The notes: a model not told the origin generated them from the letters alone. 64,000 nt of DNA from Bradyrhizobium sp. sBnM-33 (GCF_032917945.1 NZ_CP136624.1:558001-622000); one strand, 5' to 3'. Shown: positions 10,023-19,871, counted from the stretch's first letter. Numbers and translations: made by a program.

Positions 10023-10126
10023 GGGTCAATATCCTTAATCTCTAGCTCTTTGATTGCAAGCGAGAAGTACTACATCCATCTTGCGCGAAGAGATCGACCA
10101 TCGTCTAGAAGAGGCGGCCTAGTCCG

Positions 10127-10477
10127 ATGCGCCTTGCGGACATTGCGGTTAGCCGACCTTCAGTATACGCTTCCGGTGATGACCCCAAAGCGGACGCGCC
10201 GCAGCCCTGCGACCCCAAGCGCCGCCGCCCCATCGGCCGCGGCCCGCACGGCGTCATCCTAGAAACCGAGCTAGTGGCTACCGACGAGCTCGGCGTTCCC
10301 CGGGCGCCGGCCATCCCGCCGCGCTGCGTGACCGTGATTCCCCTCAACCCCGCCACCCCGCCGGCGCTGAAGCCCAGCGACTTCCAGGCCGGCCTGCGCA
10401 GCATCTTCACCCCCGCAGTTGAGAAGTCACGTAGCGCTCGGGTCAGAGCCCGACTTCACCGTGACGCAACTGTTTGA
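10127..10477 (+). CDS. Possible gene or gene fragment, proline-rich
   Basis: I do not recognise the product. From about 10180 to 10420 this frame has a run of G or C third positions typical of real coding sequence here, encoding stretches such as KRRRPIGRGPHGVILETE and PRAPAIPPRCVTVIPLNP. The frame weakens on both sides, which suggests a fragment rather than a complete gene. It lies at the left edge of the degraded integrative element. No ribosome site supports the ATG at 10127. Confidence 0.35.
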   Translation: MRLADIAVSRPSVYASGDDPKADAPQPCDPKRRRPIGRGPHGVILETELVATDELGVPRAPAIPPRCVTVIPLNPATPPALKPSDFQAGLRSIFTPAVEKSRSARVRARLHRDATV

Positions 10478-10955
10478 CCGGGGTTGCGCCAGGGCGAACG
10501 AGGCTCGACTCGTCGCCACTGCCCGGCGTAGATGGCGCTGAAGACAGGTGCGGTTCATCTGCGTCTCGCCGTGCCATGCGTTCCTCCGAGTGTCTTCACG
10601 CACGCGCGGACGAACGCTCAATTTATGTTGGATGAACGTGCGATGCCGGCCGACAGCGCCGGCGCTGCCCGTTGCAGCAATCGGGAGTTCGGAACGTCCC
10701 GTTGGCAGCTCTGGTATTACTTTGCATCACATTAGCGCATACACGGGTTATGTCCGCTCCTGGCGGCACAAAACAGTCATGCCGCAGCAGTCACTGCATG
10801 TCCGCTATTGCAGACCTGGCTCAGACGCCCACAAACGCCAAAGTGCGACAAGCACAACCTTCGCGAGGGGAGGGCGGTTCTACCTTTGCACCTTGCTGAA
10901 CCATCGTTATGTCACATTGCCGGCGACGCGACACAAAACGATGGAGGCTTCGCGA
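10478..10955. other. Gap with no supported gene
   Basis: Open frames here are short and lack ribosome sites or family signatures. The segment contains two nearby copies of ATGTCCGCT (about 10749 and 10798), a motif that recurs at 11898 and that I associate with degenerate intergenic repeats in Bradyrhizobium. I see nothing else. Confidence 0.5.
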
Positions 10956-11354
10956 TCACTCTCGCTCAGCGATTATTCGAGCGGCGCCAGGCTGCGCGAA
11001 TGATGTCTTCCAGTAAAAGCCACCCCACCGCTTAACAACGTCGTTCTTAATCACAGATAGGATGAAGTCCGCGCGCTCATCCGGAGTGGACGCCGGCTTT
11101 ATCATGATCATAAGCCTGCCGACGGCAACGGTCAAACGATCGGCCTCTCCCGTTCGATCATCGGTGTACAGAATGAAGCGCCGAACTGCGTTTGCTTCAT
11201 CGCTCTCGATGCGTATGGTCACGCGACCATAGTTAAGGACACAAACTTGGTTGTTTGGTGAGTGGTCGCATCGCGGCTGGACATTTCCCCATGCCGGATG
11301 CGCGACAACTAAAAGAAGCATTGCATAAAGCAGCTTCGAAAATTGCAATATCAT
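10956..11354 (-). CDS. Hypothetical secreted protein
   Basis: No family is recognised. From the ATG at 11354 the protein begins with a convincing signal peptide (MILQFSKLLYAMLLLVV, likely cut after WG). The mature domain is about 110 residues with two cysteines (RCDHSP, VCVLNYG) that could form a disulphide. A purine-rich GAGGGGGAG lies directly before this ATG. A TTG at 11369 in the same frame is an alternative start. The last part (KRWGGFYWKTSFAQPGAARIIAERE) is hydrophilic. Its place next to island genes suggests accessory content. Confidence 0.6.
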   Translation of the reverse strand: MILQFSKLLYAMLLLVVAHPAWGNVQPRCDHSPNNQVCVLNYGRVTIRIESDEANAVRRFILYTDDRTGEADRLTVAVGRLMIMIKPASTPDERADFILSVIKNDVVKRWGGFYWKTSFAQPGAARIIAERE

Positions 11355-11405
11355 CTCCCCCTCGCGCAACTATTTGCATGGCCGTAAAGTTCGAAAAGCC
11401 GATTG

Positions 11406-11651
11406 TTAGACCAACTCGATATAGCCTTTAGCTATCGCATTCTTGAGTGTCCTAGGGTTGCCCTTCGCGCTGATGTAGTCGACGACGCTTGCTCCTTGCC
11501 TTGCGCTCTTAAAGAGCGAGGACCACCGCGCACGAGGCGCAGAACCCGGTTTGTGGGGGTTGCCGGTCCGGACGCGGTGGATTTTCTTTTTCTCCAAACG
11601 AGAGAACAGCTTCACGAGAGTTTCGATATCGCGATGGAGTTTTGCTGCCAT
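11406..11651 (-). CDS. Small basic hypothetical protein, 81 residues
   Basis: The ATG at 11651 has an AAAGG ribosome site at good spacing, so I prefer it to the longer frame from 11744. The product is very basic and starts with a helix (AAKLHRDIETLVKLFSRLEKKKIHR). A middle part rich in Arg, Pro and Ser precedes a short C-terminal helix (TLKNAIAKGYIELV). Charge and size would fit a DNA- or RNA-associated protein, but no family is recognised and no function is assigned. Confidence 0.55.
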   Translation of the reverse strand: MAAKLHRDIETLVKLFSRLEKKKIHRVRTGNPHKPGSAPRARWSSLFKSARQGASVVDYISAKGNPRTLKNAIAKGYIELV

Positions 11652-12229
11652 GTTTTGACCTTTCCTCTTCTTGGAATGTGTAACATCGAGAGGTGGGTGC
11701 AGCGTGAAATGGCTTCCTAAAATTGTAAGTAGACAAGTTACCAATTATTGCTGAGTCTTCCCGCGAGCGGGGGCTACCCCGTGAAAAACGAGACTTAGGC
11801 TTCGTGGTTTGATGCCGGCAGTTCGATGCGGCTGAGACGGTGGGACCACGACAAGCCCTGATGACAGTCCGGACCTGAGAAACGTCGCGCAAATGGATGT
11901 CCGCTACGTGTTTCGCTTCATCGGACAGGGGGCAAGGCGCTCCCCGTAGCTTATCGGAGACTCTAACGCGCTTGTAAGAAGAGTGTACCTTTGCCCTCTG
12001 TTACGTCAGATCCCCTTAACAGGGAGACAAAGCCAATTGAGGCATGCTCATAACCTGCGCTCTGACTATGGGAGGCGGCGCCACACTTGTACAGCGGCAT
12101 CGGGCCGCTAAGAGGTCAACGGACGTCTGGGTTTCTACTGGTTCGTGCAGTCCAGACAGCCAAGGTCACTGCCAAGCCACGGCGAATTGCACATGAACAG
12201 GCGGGAGCTGCGTTCCGCCTAGTTCTTGA
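11652..12229. other. Gap with no supported gene
   Basis: Frames on both strands are short, overlap each other, and lack ribosome sites and family features. One more ATGTCCGCT copy occurs near 11898. Nothing else is recognised. The region probably contains decayed island sequence. Confidence 0.5.
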
Positions 12230-12526
12230 TTACCGGGCGTGACGCACGTACCCGCGAACTTGCTCTTTATATCCACCGCGCGTGAGATCGCGCACGCGCA
12301 CAGCCGTCCACCCGAGCTCCGCCATGAGCTTCGCCAGCCGCCGGTACGCCCCCGCTGTGCGCAGGCGCTGAGGCACCTCGAGCACGTCTAGCACCGTTTG
12401 ACTGCTCACACGTTCCTGGCCATCGAACTCAACCTTGCCGCGGACACGCTGCAGTCGTGCGAGCCAAGGGTCGGCAGGTGGCTCATACTCCATGCTCGTG
12501 GCCCGAAGCCTCTTTAATAAGGACAT
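12230..12526 (-). CDS. Island-associated hypothetical protein, 98 residues
   Basis: The ATG at 12526 follows GGGAGGA with eight bases of spacing. The protein contains VSSQTVLDVLEVPQRLRTAGAYRRLAKLMAELGW, a helical segment resembling a short helix-turn-helix, and ends with RGGYKEQVRGYVRH. I recall similar small proteins beside primase-helicase genes in Bradyrhizobium islands. It lies 28 bases after the gene at 12555-13076, so the two are probably co-transcribed. The function is unknown; nucleic-acid binding is a guess from the charge. Confidence 0.65.
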   Translation of the reverse strand: MSLLKRLRATSMEYEPPADPWLARLQRVRGKVEFDGQERVSSQTVLDVLEVPQRLRTAGAYRRLAKLMAELGWTAVRVRDLTRGGYKEQVRGYVRHAR

Positions 12527-12554
12527 CTGTCGTTCCTCCCGTCAGCGTCGAAGC

Positions 12555-13076
12555 TCACGCAGCATCGCTGGCGCGTCTGTAGCTTGCCATGGTTTCCTCG
12601 TATTCCTTGGGCGGTGCCCAGTACGCGCCCGGTGTCATGCCGGCAAGCAGGCACGGCGGGAAACGCCTTTTCAAATTCTCATCTTTCTCTATGCCCCATA
12701 GGCCAGTATTCATCGCCATCAACCCGCGGGCAAAGTCGTTAAAGGACGGGTGCTTCTGGACGGCATAGTCCAGTCTGGATAACGATCGAGCGAAGAAACC
12801 AACTACGCCCGCCAACCCTCTCGCATTTCTGTAGTCCTCTACGTCTTCGTGTGACAGTGGGAGGAGCGGCGCATCTCTTGGGCCGTTGACTGCAAACCAT
12901 TCGCGAGCACGGAGGGCCGCGACCGCTTTCTTCTTCTGCACCACAATTGGGTCGAGGCCCCAAACAAAACTGGCGTCAGTAACCGGGTTGCGACAACTTT
13001 CGCCGCGCTTGGCTTTGATTTTACTGAACAGACGGTCGACTACTTCCTCGATGGGGCTTTTGTAGTTGGCTTCCAT
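12555..13076 (-). CDS. Hypothetical island protein, 173 residues
   Basis: The ATG at 13076 has AGGAG seven bases upstream. The protein is soluble, with no signal peptide. It contains a repeated helix-rich middle (KKKAVAALRAREWFAVNG, HEDVEDYRNARGLAG) and an aromatic C-terminal part (PGAYWAPPKEYEETMASYR). It is first in a two-gene unit with 12230-12526. No family is recognised, and the position between primase-helicase and cargo suggests an element-specific role. Confidence 0.6.
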   Translation of the reverse strand: MEANYKSPIEEVVDRLFSKIKAKRGESCRNPVTDASFVWGLDPIVVQKKKAVAALRAREWFAVNGPRDAPLLPLSHEDVEDYRNARGLAGVVGFFARSLSRLDYAVQKHPSFNDFARGLMAMNTGLWGIEKDENLKRRFPPCLLAGMTPGAYWAPPKEYEETMASYRRASDAA

Positions 13077-13461
13077 GTTACTTCTCCTATGTGCGTGCGG
13101 CCGATCTGCCGCGACAATGCAACGTTAGGAGAGAGTGTTAGGGCTGAAGGGTAACTATTTGCATAGGATCGATGGCGTTGGAGTGAGTATTTTCACCTTT
13201 GCACCTATCTCGATCCGTGCACGGTCGCCGGCAATATGTCTCGACAGTGGCTGGCCTAATTATCTGAAAGTGATGTCCAAATAGTTGGCGGTTGAAGACG
13301 GTGCGAAATATGCGTGCGGGTTTTGCGTGCTTTGTTGGGTATATTTCCCTGAGCTAATTCTGAGCAATCTCCTCGCGTCGAGCCTGACCATAAAGGGGTG
13401 CGGAGCGATTGCTCATCCCTACCGGAGGTAAACAGCATCGCGAAACACCGCAAAGCCCGCA
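13077..13461. other. Spacer between island genes
   Basis: No convincing gene. A 68-codon minus-strand frame starts with a GTG overlapping the primase stop, but it has no family signature or ribosome site. The part near 13080-13200 is AT-richer and probably holds the promoter for the two-gene unit ending at 12230. Confidence 0.45.
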
Positions 13462-16400
13462 CTAATCCTCTGCCGTCGAACTGGCCTTCCCTACCCTGAA
13501 CTGATGGATTTTCGAATGTGAGTCCCTCTGTCGATTGAGGATGAGACCGTCGACGAATTTTTTCTGAATTCCGCTCGCCCAGTTTCCGAGGGTTTTTACA
13601 TAGTCCAGCTTGACGCCGAACTTCTGCTCCGTTGCTTCCAAGAGAGCGGCTTCCTTATTCACCTGAGCCACATTCTCTCGATAGGCTCTTATCTCTTCCA
13701 GAACGTCAGGATCGGCAGGTGCGCTGCTGTCCTCCATGGCTTGGACTAGCCCATCTATTGTTGGAGTGTTGTTCAATTTCATGGCGGCGGTCGTTTTCGG
13801 CCCGGGGTAAAACGCCACGGAGAGGCCCGGGCGACGCCGGTCGGCTGCTCGCTTAAGAGCTGCATCAACTTCGGAGGCTTTGAACCACCGCTCTCGAAAT
13901 AAATTATGTAGTGCCGACAGCACCGCTGCATCTTCTTGCTGCTCCGGATCGTCTAGTTTGTTTTTCTTGAAGTCTCCGCTCAGGTCGTGGCCGGTCAACC
14001 AGAAAATAAGATCGCGGACTTTGCGTTCCCATTCAGAAAAAGAGCCCACAGCGGGAAGTCCACTACGGGGCATGTCGGCGAGCCGATAGGCCCGCATTAT
14101 TGTATAATAGTCGCTTAGAAGAGCATCGCGATGCTTGGCCACGTAGTCCTCAGGAGTGTAAGGGAATACGTCGCTCTCGGGACTCGCGGAGCGCGGGAGA
14201 ATGTTGATCTTGATGCCGCGCCGGCTCATGTCACCCGAAATCTGAATGTTGTTGCCATTTGCCATTAGGAAAGTACGGCTTCGGACGGTTATCGCCTCTA
14301 GCTTGTTAAACTGTCGAATGGTCGCTTCTCCCTCAGACAGGATCATTTCTAGCGTATCGCCGCGCAGCACTCGACCGTTACAATTGTCCATCACCAACAT
14401 AGCTGGGCTGGCAAGAAGCATCGTGTCGAACCGCTTTTTAAATTCGTCGTCGTCATGTCCCCACGACATGAAGGGTGCGGTGGTACCTAGCGCTAGATGC
14501 CCGATGGCACGACAAAGCTGTCCCTTGCCCGTACCGGCCTGCACACCATTCACAACAAACATGGGAGCCGTTCTCATGTATGGCCTCTCAATGGCGGTGA
14601 GGTTTGCGGCCAACACTTGCAGGGAGCCGCTCTCGAGGTCCTCAAACGCGTAATATTCGTATGGTTTCATAACCCGCCGATGAGCGGCTTTTGCATCGTC
14701 TAGCGTGGGGAAATCTGGAACGACCAACTTTGGCGCACGGTCAACGAAGATGCCCGTCTCCGGGTCGTATCCCGGTTCGGCCCTGATAGTCCCGTCATTC
14801 CGAATGAACGCAACCCGAGCAATTCCCACGAGCAGGCGCGCAGTGTAGCGACCGCGCCGCTGCGTGATGTAATCCGTACAAAAATCGCGAGGGGGCTTGC
14901 ACCGCTTCCAGCGAAGTTCGCCCTTGCCACCGGTCGGCGCCATCCACGACAATCGTTCCGCGCGCTCGATGACGTCAGCAGGGAGTGCCGGTGTTGTGCC
15001 CGGCAGGTCACCACCCCATCTCTCAAGACCTGGCTTTTCTTGATCTGGCACGCGGAGGATGGTGAGGATGTCACCGGAGGTGAAGGTCGATGTGTCAGCG
15101 GCCACGACGTTATCGAGCGCCGTGCGGCAGGCGACTTCGTTGCCGGGGACATAGTTGACAGTTTTCTCACTGCTGGAGCCCGGCCCTTGCTCAGACGAGC
15201 CCGACTGGGAACCGGAATAATTTACCGTGGTGGTAACAACTGGCCTGATGTTGAGCGGTGATTTGCCCTTCGCGAAGAGCGGGCACGTCTTGCACGCTTC
15301 GCAGCCAGCACCCGCAATTGCGGCGCAACTGGGATATCCAATTCCTCGATCAGCCCGCTCAGCCACTTTGCGATCGTAGAGCGCCTGTGTGTCAGCCGGG
15401 GAATACGATGGGTGGCCTTTCGAGATGGCGTGGGCGATCGCATTGCCGTTCTCCATGAATGTCGCGCCGAGGACCGAGTACATCCAGAGCGCGTTGTCAT
15501 AGCCCGCGCCCCCGGTAAGGAGCGCCTCCTTGTAGAAGCCGCACTGCTTGAAGATCGGGCGCGCGTCGAGCAGCGCCTCTTCATGTGTGACGCCGGCACC
15601 GAGCGTGTCGCTGGGGTCAGCCTTGATGACCGGCGGTGCGCTGAACCCGGGATGGCGCACGCCGTCGACGAACAGCTCGACCACGGGCTTGGCGCCGGGG
15701 GTCGCCGTCATCGGGGTGGCGAAGTCTCGGATGAACCCGAGCTGCGGCTCGAAGTCGTAGAGCTTGAGCGGCATCGGAGCCAGCGTCACTGGGCGCGGCG
15801 TGCCATACTCGGGCTTGTGATTGAAGGTGCCTGGGACGCGCAGCAGACGCGCGATGTCTGTGGTCAGGCCGGTGTCGCAGAGGATGTTGTTCGCGAGGAG
15901 CAGGTTCTTCAGACCGCTGGCGTATGGCTGCCACTCTCCTGGTGGCATCGCGGTCTTGCTGATCCAGTAGAAATGGATGCCGCCCCCTGAGTACACGATC
16001 GCGCTTGGCTGTGGCAGCCCCACCGTCCTGACGAACAGCAGCACCGCCTTGAGCGCGGTCGCGATGTCTGGGTACTTCGGCTTCTTGCCGGGCTCGCTCA
16101 CGCCGACGTCCACATCGATCCAGATCGCTTTGACGAGCAGCGCGTTGGCGGCGAAGCGAACAGCCTTCGGCTTGCACTTGCTGTTCTGCTTCATCTGGCT
16201 CTGCAGCGAGGTGCAGAACCAGACGTCCTTGAAGTTGTTCGTGGTGTTGATCCACGACGCCCTGGAGACAAACTCGGTCACGGTCCGGAACGGCCAGCCC
16301 ATCCCCTTTAGCAATGGCGTGCCAGGGGTGGGCTTCGGGTTGAGCATGGAGTAGTGGATGTTGACGTAGCCGGGCTCGTTCGGTCGCGGCCACGCCGCCA

Positions 16401-16656
16401 CTGCCGACATGAACTCGGTCATCGTTGGCGTATACTCGGTGGGCTGTGGACCTGATGTTACCGTGGCGGTAATTTCGTCGGTTTCACTCACGTTCGCGTA
16501 GTCTGCTTGTGGAGCTGGGGCGTCTGTTACCATGGCGGTAGAAAGACCGGCTTCGACGGTCTCCTCAGCTGCGGAGGTGACACGCGCGCCCGACGCGGTG
16601 TGGGCGTCAATGCATCCAGCGGTCAGCGGAGCCAGTTGCGCGTCTGCGGTGCTCAT
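13462..16656 (-). CDS. Primase-polymerase / superfamily 3-like helicase of an integrative element
   Basis: A 1064-residue replication protein. After a low-complexity first 75 residues, an archaeo-eukaryotic primase domain shows its acidic motif (AIWIDVDV, D181 and D183), the histidine motif (SGGGIHFYW, H228) and a third motif (TDIARLLRVPGTFNHK, about 266-281). A cysteine cluster (CEACKTCPLF) follows near 452-459. The C-terminal half is a helicase-like ATPase with Walker A VQAGTGKG (705-712) and Walker B-like AMLVMDN. Such proteins prime and unwind the element's own DNA after excision. The start codon overlaps the upstream excisionase-like gene by four bases (ATGA), so the two are translationally coupled. 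Confidence 0.85.
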   Translation of the reverse strand: MSTADAQLAPLTAGCIDAHTASGARVTSAAEETVEAGLSTAMVTDAPAPQADYANVSETDEITATVTSGPQPTEYTPTMTEFMSAVAAWPRPNEPGYVNIHYSMLNPKPTPGTPLLKGMGWPFRTVTEFVSRASWINTTNNFKDVWFCTSLQSQMKQNSKCKPKAVRFAANALLVKAIWIDVDVGVSEPGKKPKYPDIATALKAVLLFVRTVGLPQPSAIVYSGGGIHFYWISKTAMPPGEWQPYASGLKNLLLANNILCDTGLTTDIARLLRVPGTFNHKPEYGTPRPVTLAPMPLKLYDFEPQLGFIRDFATPMTATPGAKPVVELFVDGVRHPGFSAPPVIKADPSDTLGAGVTHEEALLDARPIFKQCGFYKEALLTGGAGYDNALWMYSVLGATFMENGNAIAHAISKGHPSYSPADTQALYDRKVAERADRGIGYPSCAAIAGAGCEACKTCPLFAKGKSPLNIRPVVTTTVNYSGSQSGSSEQGPGSSSEKTVNYVPGNEVACRTALDNVVAADTSTFTSGDILTILRVPDQEKPGLERWGGDLPGTTPALPADVIERAERLSWMAPTGGKGELRWKRCKPPRDFCTDYITQRRGRYTARLLVGIARVAFIRNDGTIRAEPGYDPETGIFVDRAPKLVVPDFPTLDDAKAAHRRVMKPYEYYAFEDLESGSLQVLAANLTAIERPYMRTAPMFVVNGVQAGTGKGQLCRAIGHLALGTTAPFMSWGHDDDEFKKRFDTMLLASPAMLVMDNCNGRVLRGDTLEMILSEGEATIRQFNKLEAITVRSRTFLMANGNNIQISGDMSRRGIKINILPRSASPESDVFPYTPEDYVAKHRDALLSDYYTIMRAYRLADMPRSGLPAVGSFSEWERKVRDLIFWLTGHDLSGDFKKNKLDDPEQQEDAAVLSALHNLFRERWFKASEVDAALKRAADRRRPGLSVAFYPGPKTTAAMKLNNTPTIDGLVQAMEDSSAPADPDVLEEIRAYRENVAQVNKEAALLEATEQKFGVKLDYVKTLGNWASGIQKKFVDGLILNRQRDSHSKIHQFRVGKASSTAED

Positions 16657-16925
16657 CTGACACTCCGGCGTCGGCGCGCCTGTTTTTTGATGACCTCGTT
16701 GCCAGGCTGTTCGGTGTGCCCAAGCATCTCAGTACGCTTTGAGTGCTTCGCTTCGATCTCCGGGAATGACTTGAGCCACCGCTCCAAGTCCTCTGAAAAA
16801 ACAATGGTGCGTGAGCCCCTTTTATGGGCAACAAGATGGCCTTCGTTGATCGCTTTGTAGACGGTCGTTCGGCCTGAGTTCGCGTTTTTGCAGACTTCAG
16901 GAATGCTGAAAATTAAGAGTGACAT
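16653..16925 (-). CDS. Excisionase-like winged-helix DNA-binding protein
   Basis: The ATG at 16925 (residue 22 of the longest frame) gives a compact 90-residue protein. Its first half, SIPEVCKNANSGRTTVYKAI, followed by INEGHLVAHKRGSRTIVFSEDLERWL, matches the MerR/AlpA-type winged helix of excisionases and element activators. A basic tail (KKQARRRRSVR) follows. Proteins of this kind bind the attachment site or a promoter of the element and steer excision or replication-gene expression. Its stop overlaps the start of the primase-helicase gene (ATGA at 16653-16656). The longer upstream start at 16988 cannot be excluded. Confidence 0.75.
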   Translation of the reverse strand: MSLLIFSIPEVCKNANSGRTTVYKAINEGHLVAHKRGSRTIVFSEDLERWLKSFPEIEAKHSKRTEMLGHTEQPGNEVIKKQARRRRSVR

Positions 16926-17061
16926 GCTGGTCTCCGCTGGTGATCGGCATTCGCCGGAACGTGCCCGCACTGGCGCGGACAGCTTCAATCAAAAGCGGAA
17001 TGGTAACTAACTTGTATACGTTGCGCTGGACGTCTGCCGAAGCGTCGCTAAGCGCCGTTTG

Positions 17062-18188
17062 CTACGTAGTGGATCGCCTTGAGCCTTGGGCGCGATCCTC
17101 TTGGGGTGTGGAATATGCTGCCCAGTCCTCCATCAGTATTCGGCGCTTTTCTAATGCGTCGCTTCGGCGGTATGCTTGTTCGGCCTTGTCGCCAATCACG
17201 TGAGCCAATGCCGTCTCGATTAGCTCACGCGGGAAATTCGATACGTTTCCTGCCCAGTCACGGAAACTTGAGCGAAAGCCGTGAACGGTTGCTTCATTAA
17301 CCTTCATTCGCCGCAGCATCATTTCCATGCTCATGTTGGAGAGCGGCTTCCCACGTGCCTGACCCGGAAAGACGAACTCGCCGATTTTCATTGTCTCCAG
17401 GTGGCGCACAATAGCGGTGGCGCGCGAGGATAATGGCACACGGTGTTCGCGCCCCGCTTTCATGCGATTTGCGGGTACTGTCCAAATATTGTTGTCCAAG
17501 TTGATTTCGGACCATCTCATTCCCAATATTTCGCCTGACCGAGCAGCAGTTAGGATGCAGAGTTCCAGGGCCAGCGCGGCAATCGCCTCACGCGTCCGGA
17601 GCTTCGCGACGAAGGTCGCGACCTCTTGATAGGGCATGGCCGCGTGGTGACCACGAGACAGCTTTGAGGGCCGGGGCAGAAGGTGATCCAGGTGACCGCG
17701 CCACCGCGCGGGATTATCGCCGCCACGGAAGCCTCTGGCCTTGGCTGCATCGAGGACCTTTTCGATCCGGCCTCGTACCCGGGACGCCGTCTCAGCCTTA
17801 GTTGTCCAGATCGGTTTGAGAACACTAAGCATGTCATCCGTCCCGATGGTGTCGACAGGCTTTTTCGAAAGCCTGCGGATAGCGCTTCGCGCACTTCATC
17901 GGCCAATTCGCCGAACGTGGGAATGCCACCTTCGCGCTTGCGCTCCTCAATGGGATCTACGCCCGAGGCAATCTTCCGGCGGGCACTGACAGCTTTCTCG
18001 CGGGCGTCGGCAAGGGGGACGCTGGTGGCGCTACCAAGTCCCATCTCCTTGGCCTTGCCTCTCATTGTAAAGCGCAGCACCCACTTCTTGGCACCGGTTT
18101 TGGAGACCAACAAGTAAAGGTTGGCGCCGTCACCGTACTTTCCCGGCTTGGCAGTTTTGACTTTTCGAGCGGTAAGGTGGCCGGCCAT
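17062..18188 (-). pseudogene. Tyrosine integrase, broken by an internal deletion and frameshift
   Basis: The N-terminal arm domain (from the ATG at 18188: AGHLTARKVKTAKPGKYGDG) and the C-terminal catalytic domain are in different frames. The catalytic part is intact, with the first arginine in TAARSGEILGMRW, HGFRSSFRDWAG (HxxR) and AHVIGDKAEQAYRRSD with the tyrosine. Between GFR and VDTIGTDDMLSVLKP about 20 residues of the core-binding domain are missing compared with the P4-type family, and the frame shifts near 17862. The junction lies in a perfect inverted repeat (17856-17875). An intact enzyme would insert the element at a tRNA 3' end; this copy should be inactive, so the island is probably fixed. 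Confidence 0.85.
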
Positions 18189-18409
18189 GATAGGGTCCCT
18201 ATCCGGACCCACTAGTTCTGGAAGCGCCTAGTCATGAACGGTCCGATCCCCTGCCGCGTCGGGCAAGCGGTCCCCAATTCAGTCCCCAGGGAAAACGTGG
18301 CTAGCGACGAACAGCGCCGAATGGCCGCGGACAGGTTGTTGCTTTCCTCCATAAAATTATTAACATATTTAGAGACTTAACGGCCGCGCACGAACGCGGG
18401 TGAATAGTC

Positions 18410-18433
18410 GTTCGTCGGCCACTCTCTCCGCCA
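18410..18433 (+). other. Probable attachment-site scar: 3' end of a tRNA-Ser gene
   Basis: CCACTCTCTCCGCCA at 18419-18433 equals the acceptor end plus CCA of rhizobial tRNA-Ser as I remember it. With GTTCG at 18410-18414 at the right distance, about 20 of 24 bases fit a tRNA-Ser 3' end. The rest of a tRNA is absent. It lies some 220 bases upstream of the integrase start, the usual place for an attachment site. Confidence 0.55.
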
Positions 18434-19041
18434 GCTATCCTTGAAACCGTTAATCTTTTTGCCAGTACGCGCGTCGCAACGGGTCTGGCCTGCGCGTCTG
18501 TGTGAATAGTACGGATAGCGCGACTCGACCCCTCGACTCTGCCGGGTAACGCCGCAAATATGCACGCATCTGTCGAGCCCGATTCGCCTCGCCTTCACAA
18601 AGCGACTACCGAGCGGACAACTCGTACAGCCGATGGCCTGACCCGTCGCAGACCTCCGATCAAAAGGAGCATCCGAGACGATCCTCAGGGTGACGTGGGG
18701 CTATCTGCGGTGGTTCTAGAACGTCAAGGATGGGCCGATGAACCTGTAAACGACGGCTTATTCGTTCGACAGGAGCTTTGAACCGCAACCCCTCATTTGG
18801 GCGAGCGGCCGGCTGCTGCCCGGAGGACAGAGTATGCGAAAGCAACTCATAATCCGGTGTTCGATCAACATCGACTTAGCGGACTGCCTAAGGGCTGTAG
18901 CGTTAATCGTCTATCTTCTGCATTGAACAAGGACGGGGTTGGCGTTGGCCAGCCCCGTTCTCTCGTGCCGTCGGCACGGTCGCTCCGCAAAGGAAGGTTG
19001 GCCGCGCGTTTTCCGAAACAGTCGTGTGAGAAGATGCGACG
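18434..19041. other. Gap between attachment scar and defence cassette
   Basis: No frame here has family features or a ribosome site. The only structure seen is a pair of possible stems near 18929-18981 (GACGGGG...CCCCGTTC and CGTGCCGTCGGCACG), which could terminate transcription or lie in the leader of the gene at 19042. Confidence 0.4.
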
Positions 19042-19871
19042 ATGGTCCAGTTGAAGCACTTTGAAAAGAGAATTCTCGAAGACGCGCTAGACATGGGCGG
19101 CGGCTACGTACTCAATTTTTCTGATCGGACGTTTGCCGAGTTTTTCGATGACCACGGGATCACGATCTATCAGGAGAAGTACGGCTTTAACGGCCCATCG
19201 AAGGCCAAACACATGCGGGCCTTCATCGAAGTCGAGGATGCTTTCACAGTCTGTCGCGTACTCCGGCAGCTATGGGAGCATCGGGAGAGTATTCCTCAGT
19301 ACAGCCGGGCCGACGCCACAGCGCAGCTCAAGACGAAATTCTTTGCCTTGCTCGATAAGCTGGAAAGCGGCAGCGAAATTCCTCGCACGGATGCGATCGA
19401 GCGTTTCGCTCGTGACCAGACGCTAGACGAACTGGTCGCTTCGATCGAGCGCGACATCGGAGCGAACCGTCCGGCCGCGGCGCTCGACCGCCTTCACACG
19501 TACTGCATGAAAAAATTTGGGCACCTCTTGGACGTGCATGGTGTAACTTGGGATCGAGCAGAACCTCTGCAGAGCCGCGTCGGCAGTATGTGAGGGCGCT
19601 CGGGCAAGAGCGGAACCTGCGGGACGTGACCGCGCAAATTGTCAAGAATGCGATTGGGGTGTTCGATAAATTCAACCATGTGCGCAACAACCAGTCTCTT
19701 GCCCACGACAACGAGTTGCTGGATCAAGCTGAGGCGCGCTTTATCTATGACTCCGTTACTGCCATTCTGCGGTTCATCAAAAGCATTGAAACTAACCAGT
19801 TCGACGCCGCCGGTGCGACGGCCGCGCCCGTGACGGCGACCGCCGCCAACGATGGAGACATTCCGTTTTGA
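19042..19871 (+). pseudogene. Abortive-infection protein with Abi_C domain, frameshifted
   Basis: The first 183 codons (19042-19593) encode an N-terminal helical domain of unknown fold and the beginning of an Abi_C domain (LDRLHTYCMKKFGHLL, then WDRAEPLQSRVG). The frame stops at 19593, but the rest of Abi_C continues in another forward frame to 19871: QYVRALGQERNLRDVTAQIVKNAIGVF, then NHVRNNQSLAHDNELLDQAEARF. A one-base loss near 19587 explains the break. In related systems such proteins are thought to stop growth of phage-infected cells. A PIN-domain nuclease gene follows after 59 bases on the same strand. Without the frameshift the product would be about 276 residues. Sequencing error remains possible. 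Confidence 0.75.

Noticed and set aside
10548..11003. 151-codon plus-strand frame
   Set aside because: Cys/Arg/Ser-rich composition unlike coding sequence here, crosses degenerate repeat motifs and overlaps a better minus-strand gene.
13256..13462. 68-codon frame overlapping the primase stop
   Set aside because: GTG start without ribosome site, no family character.
18377..18598. Minus-strand open frame of 73 codons
   Set aside because: It reads through the tRNA-Ser-like scar; frames containing SWRREW are typical false translations of tRNA 3' ends.
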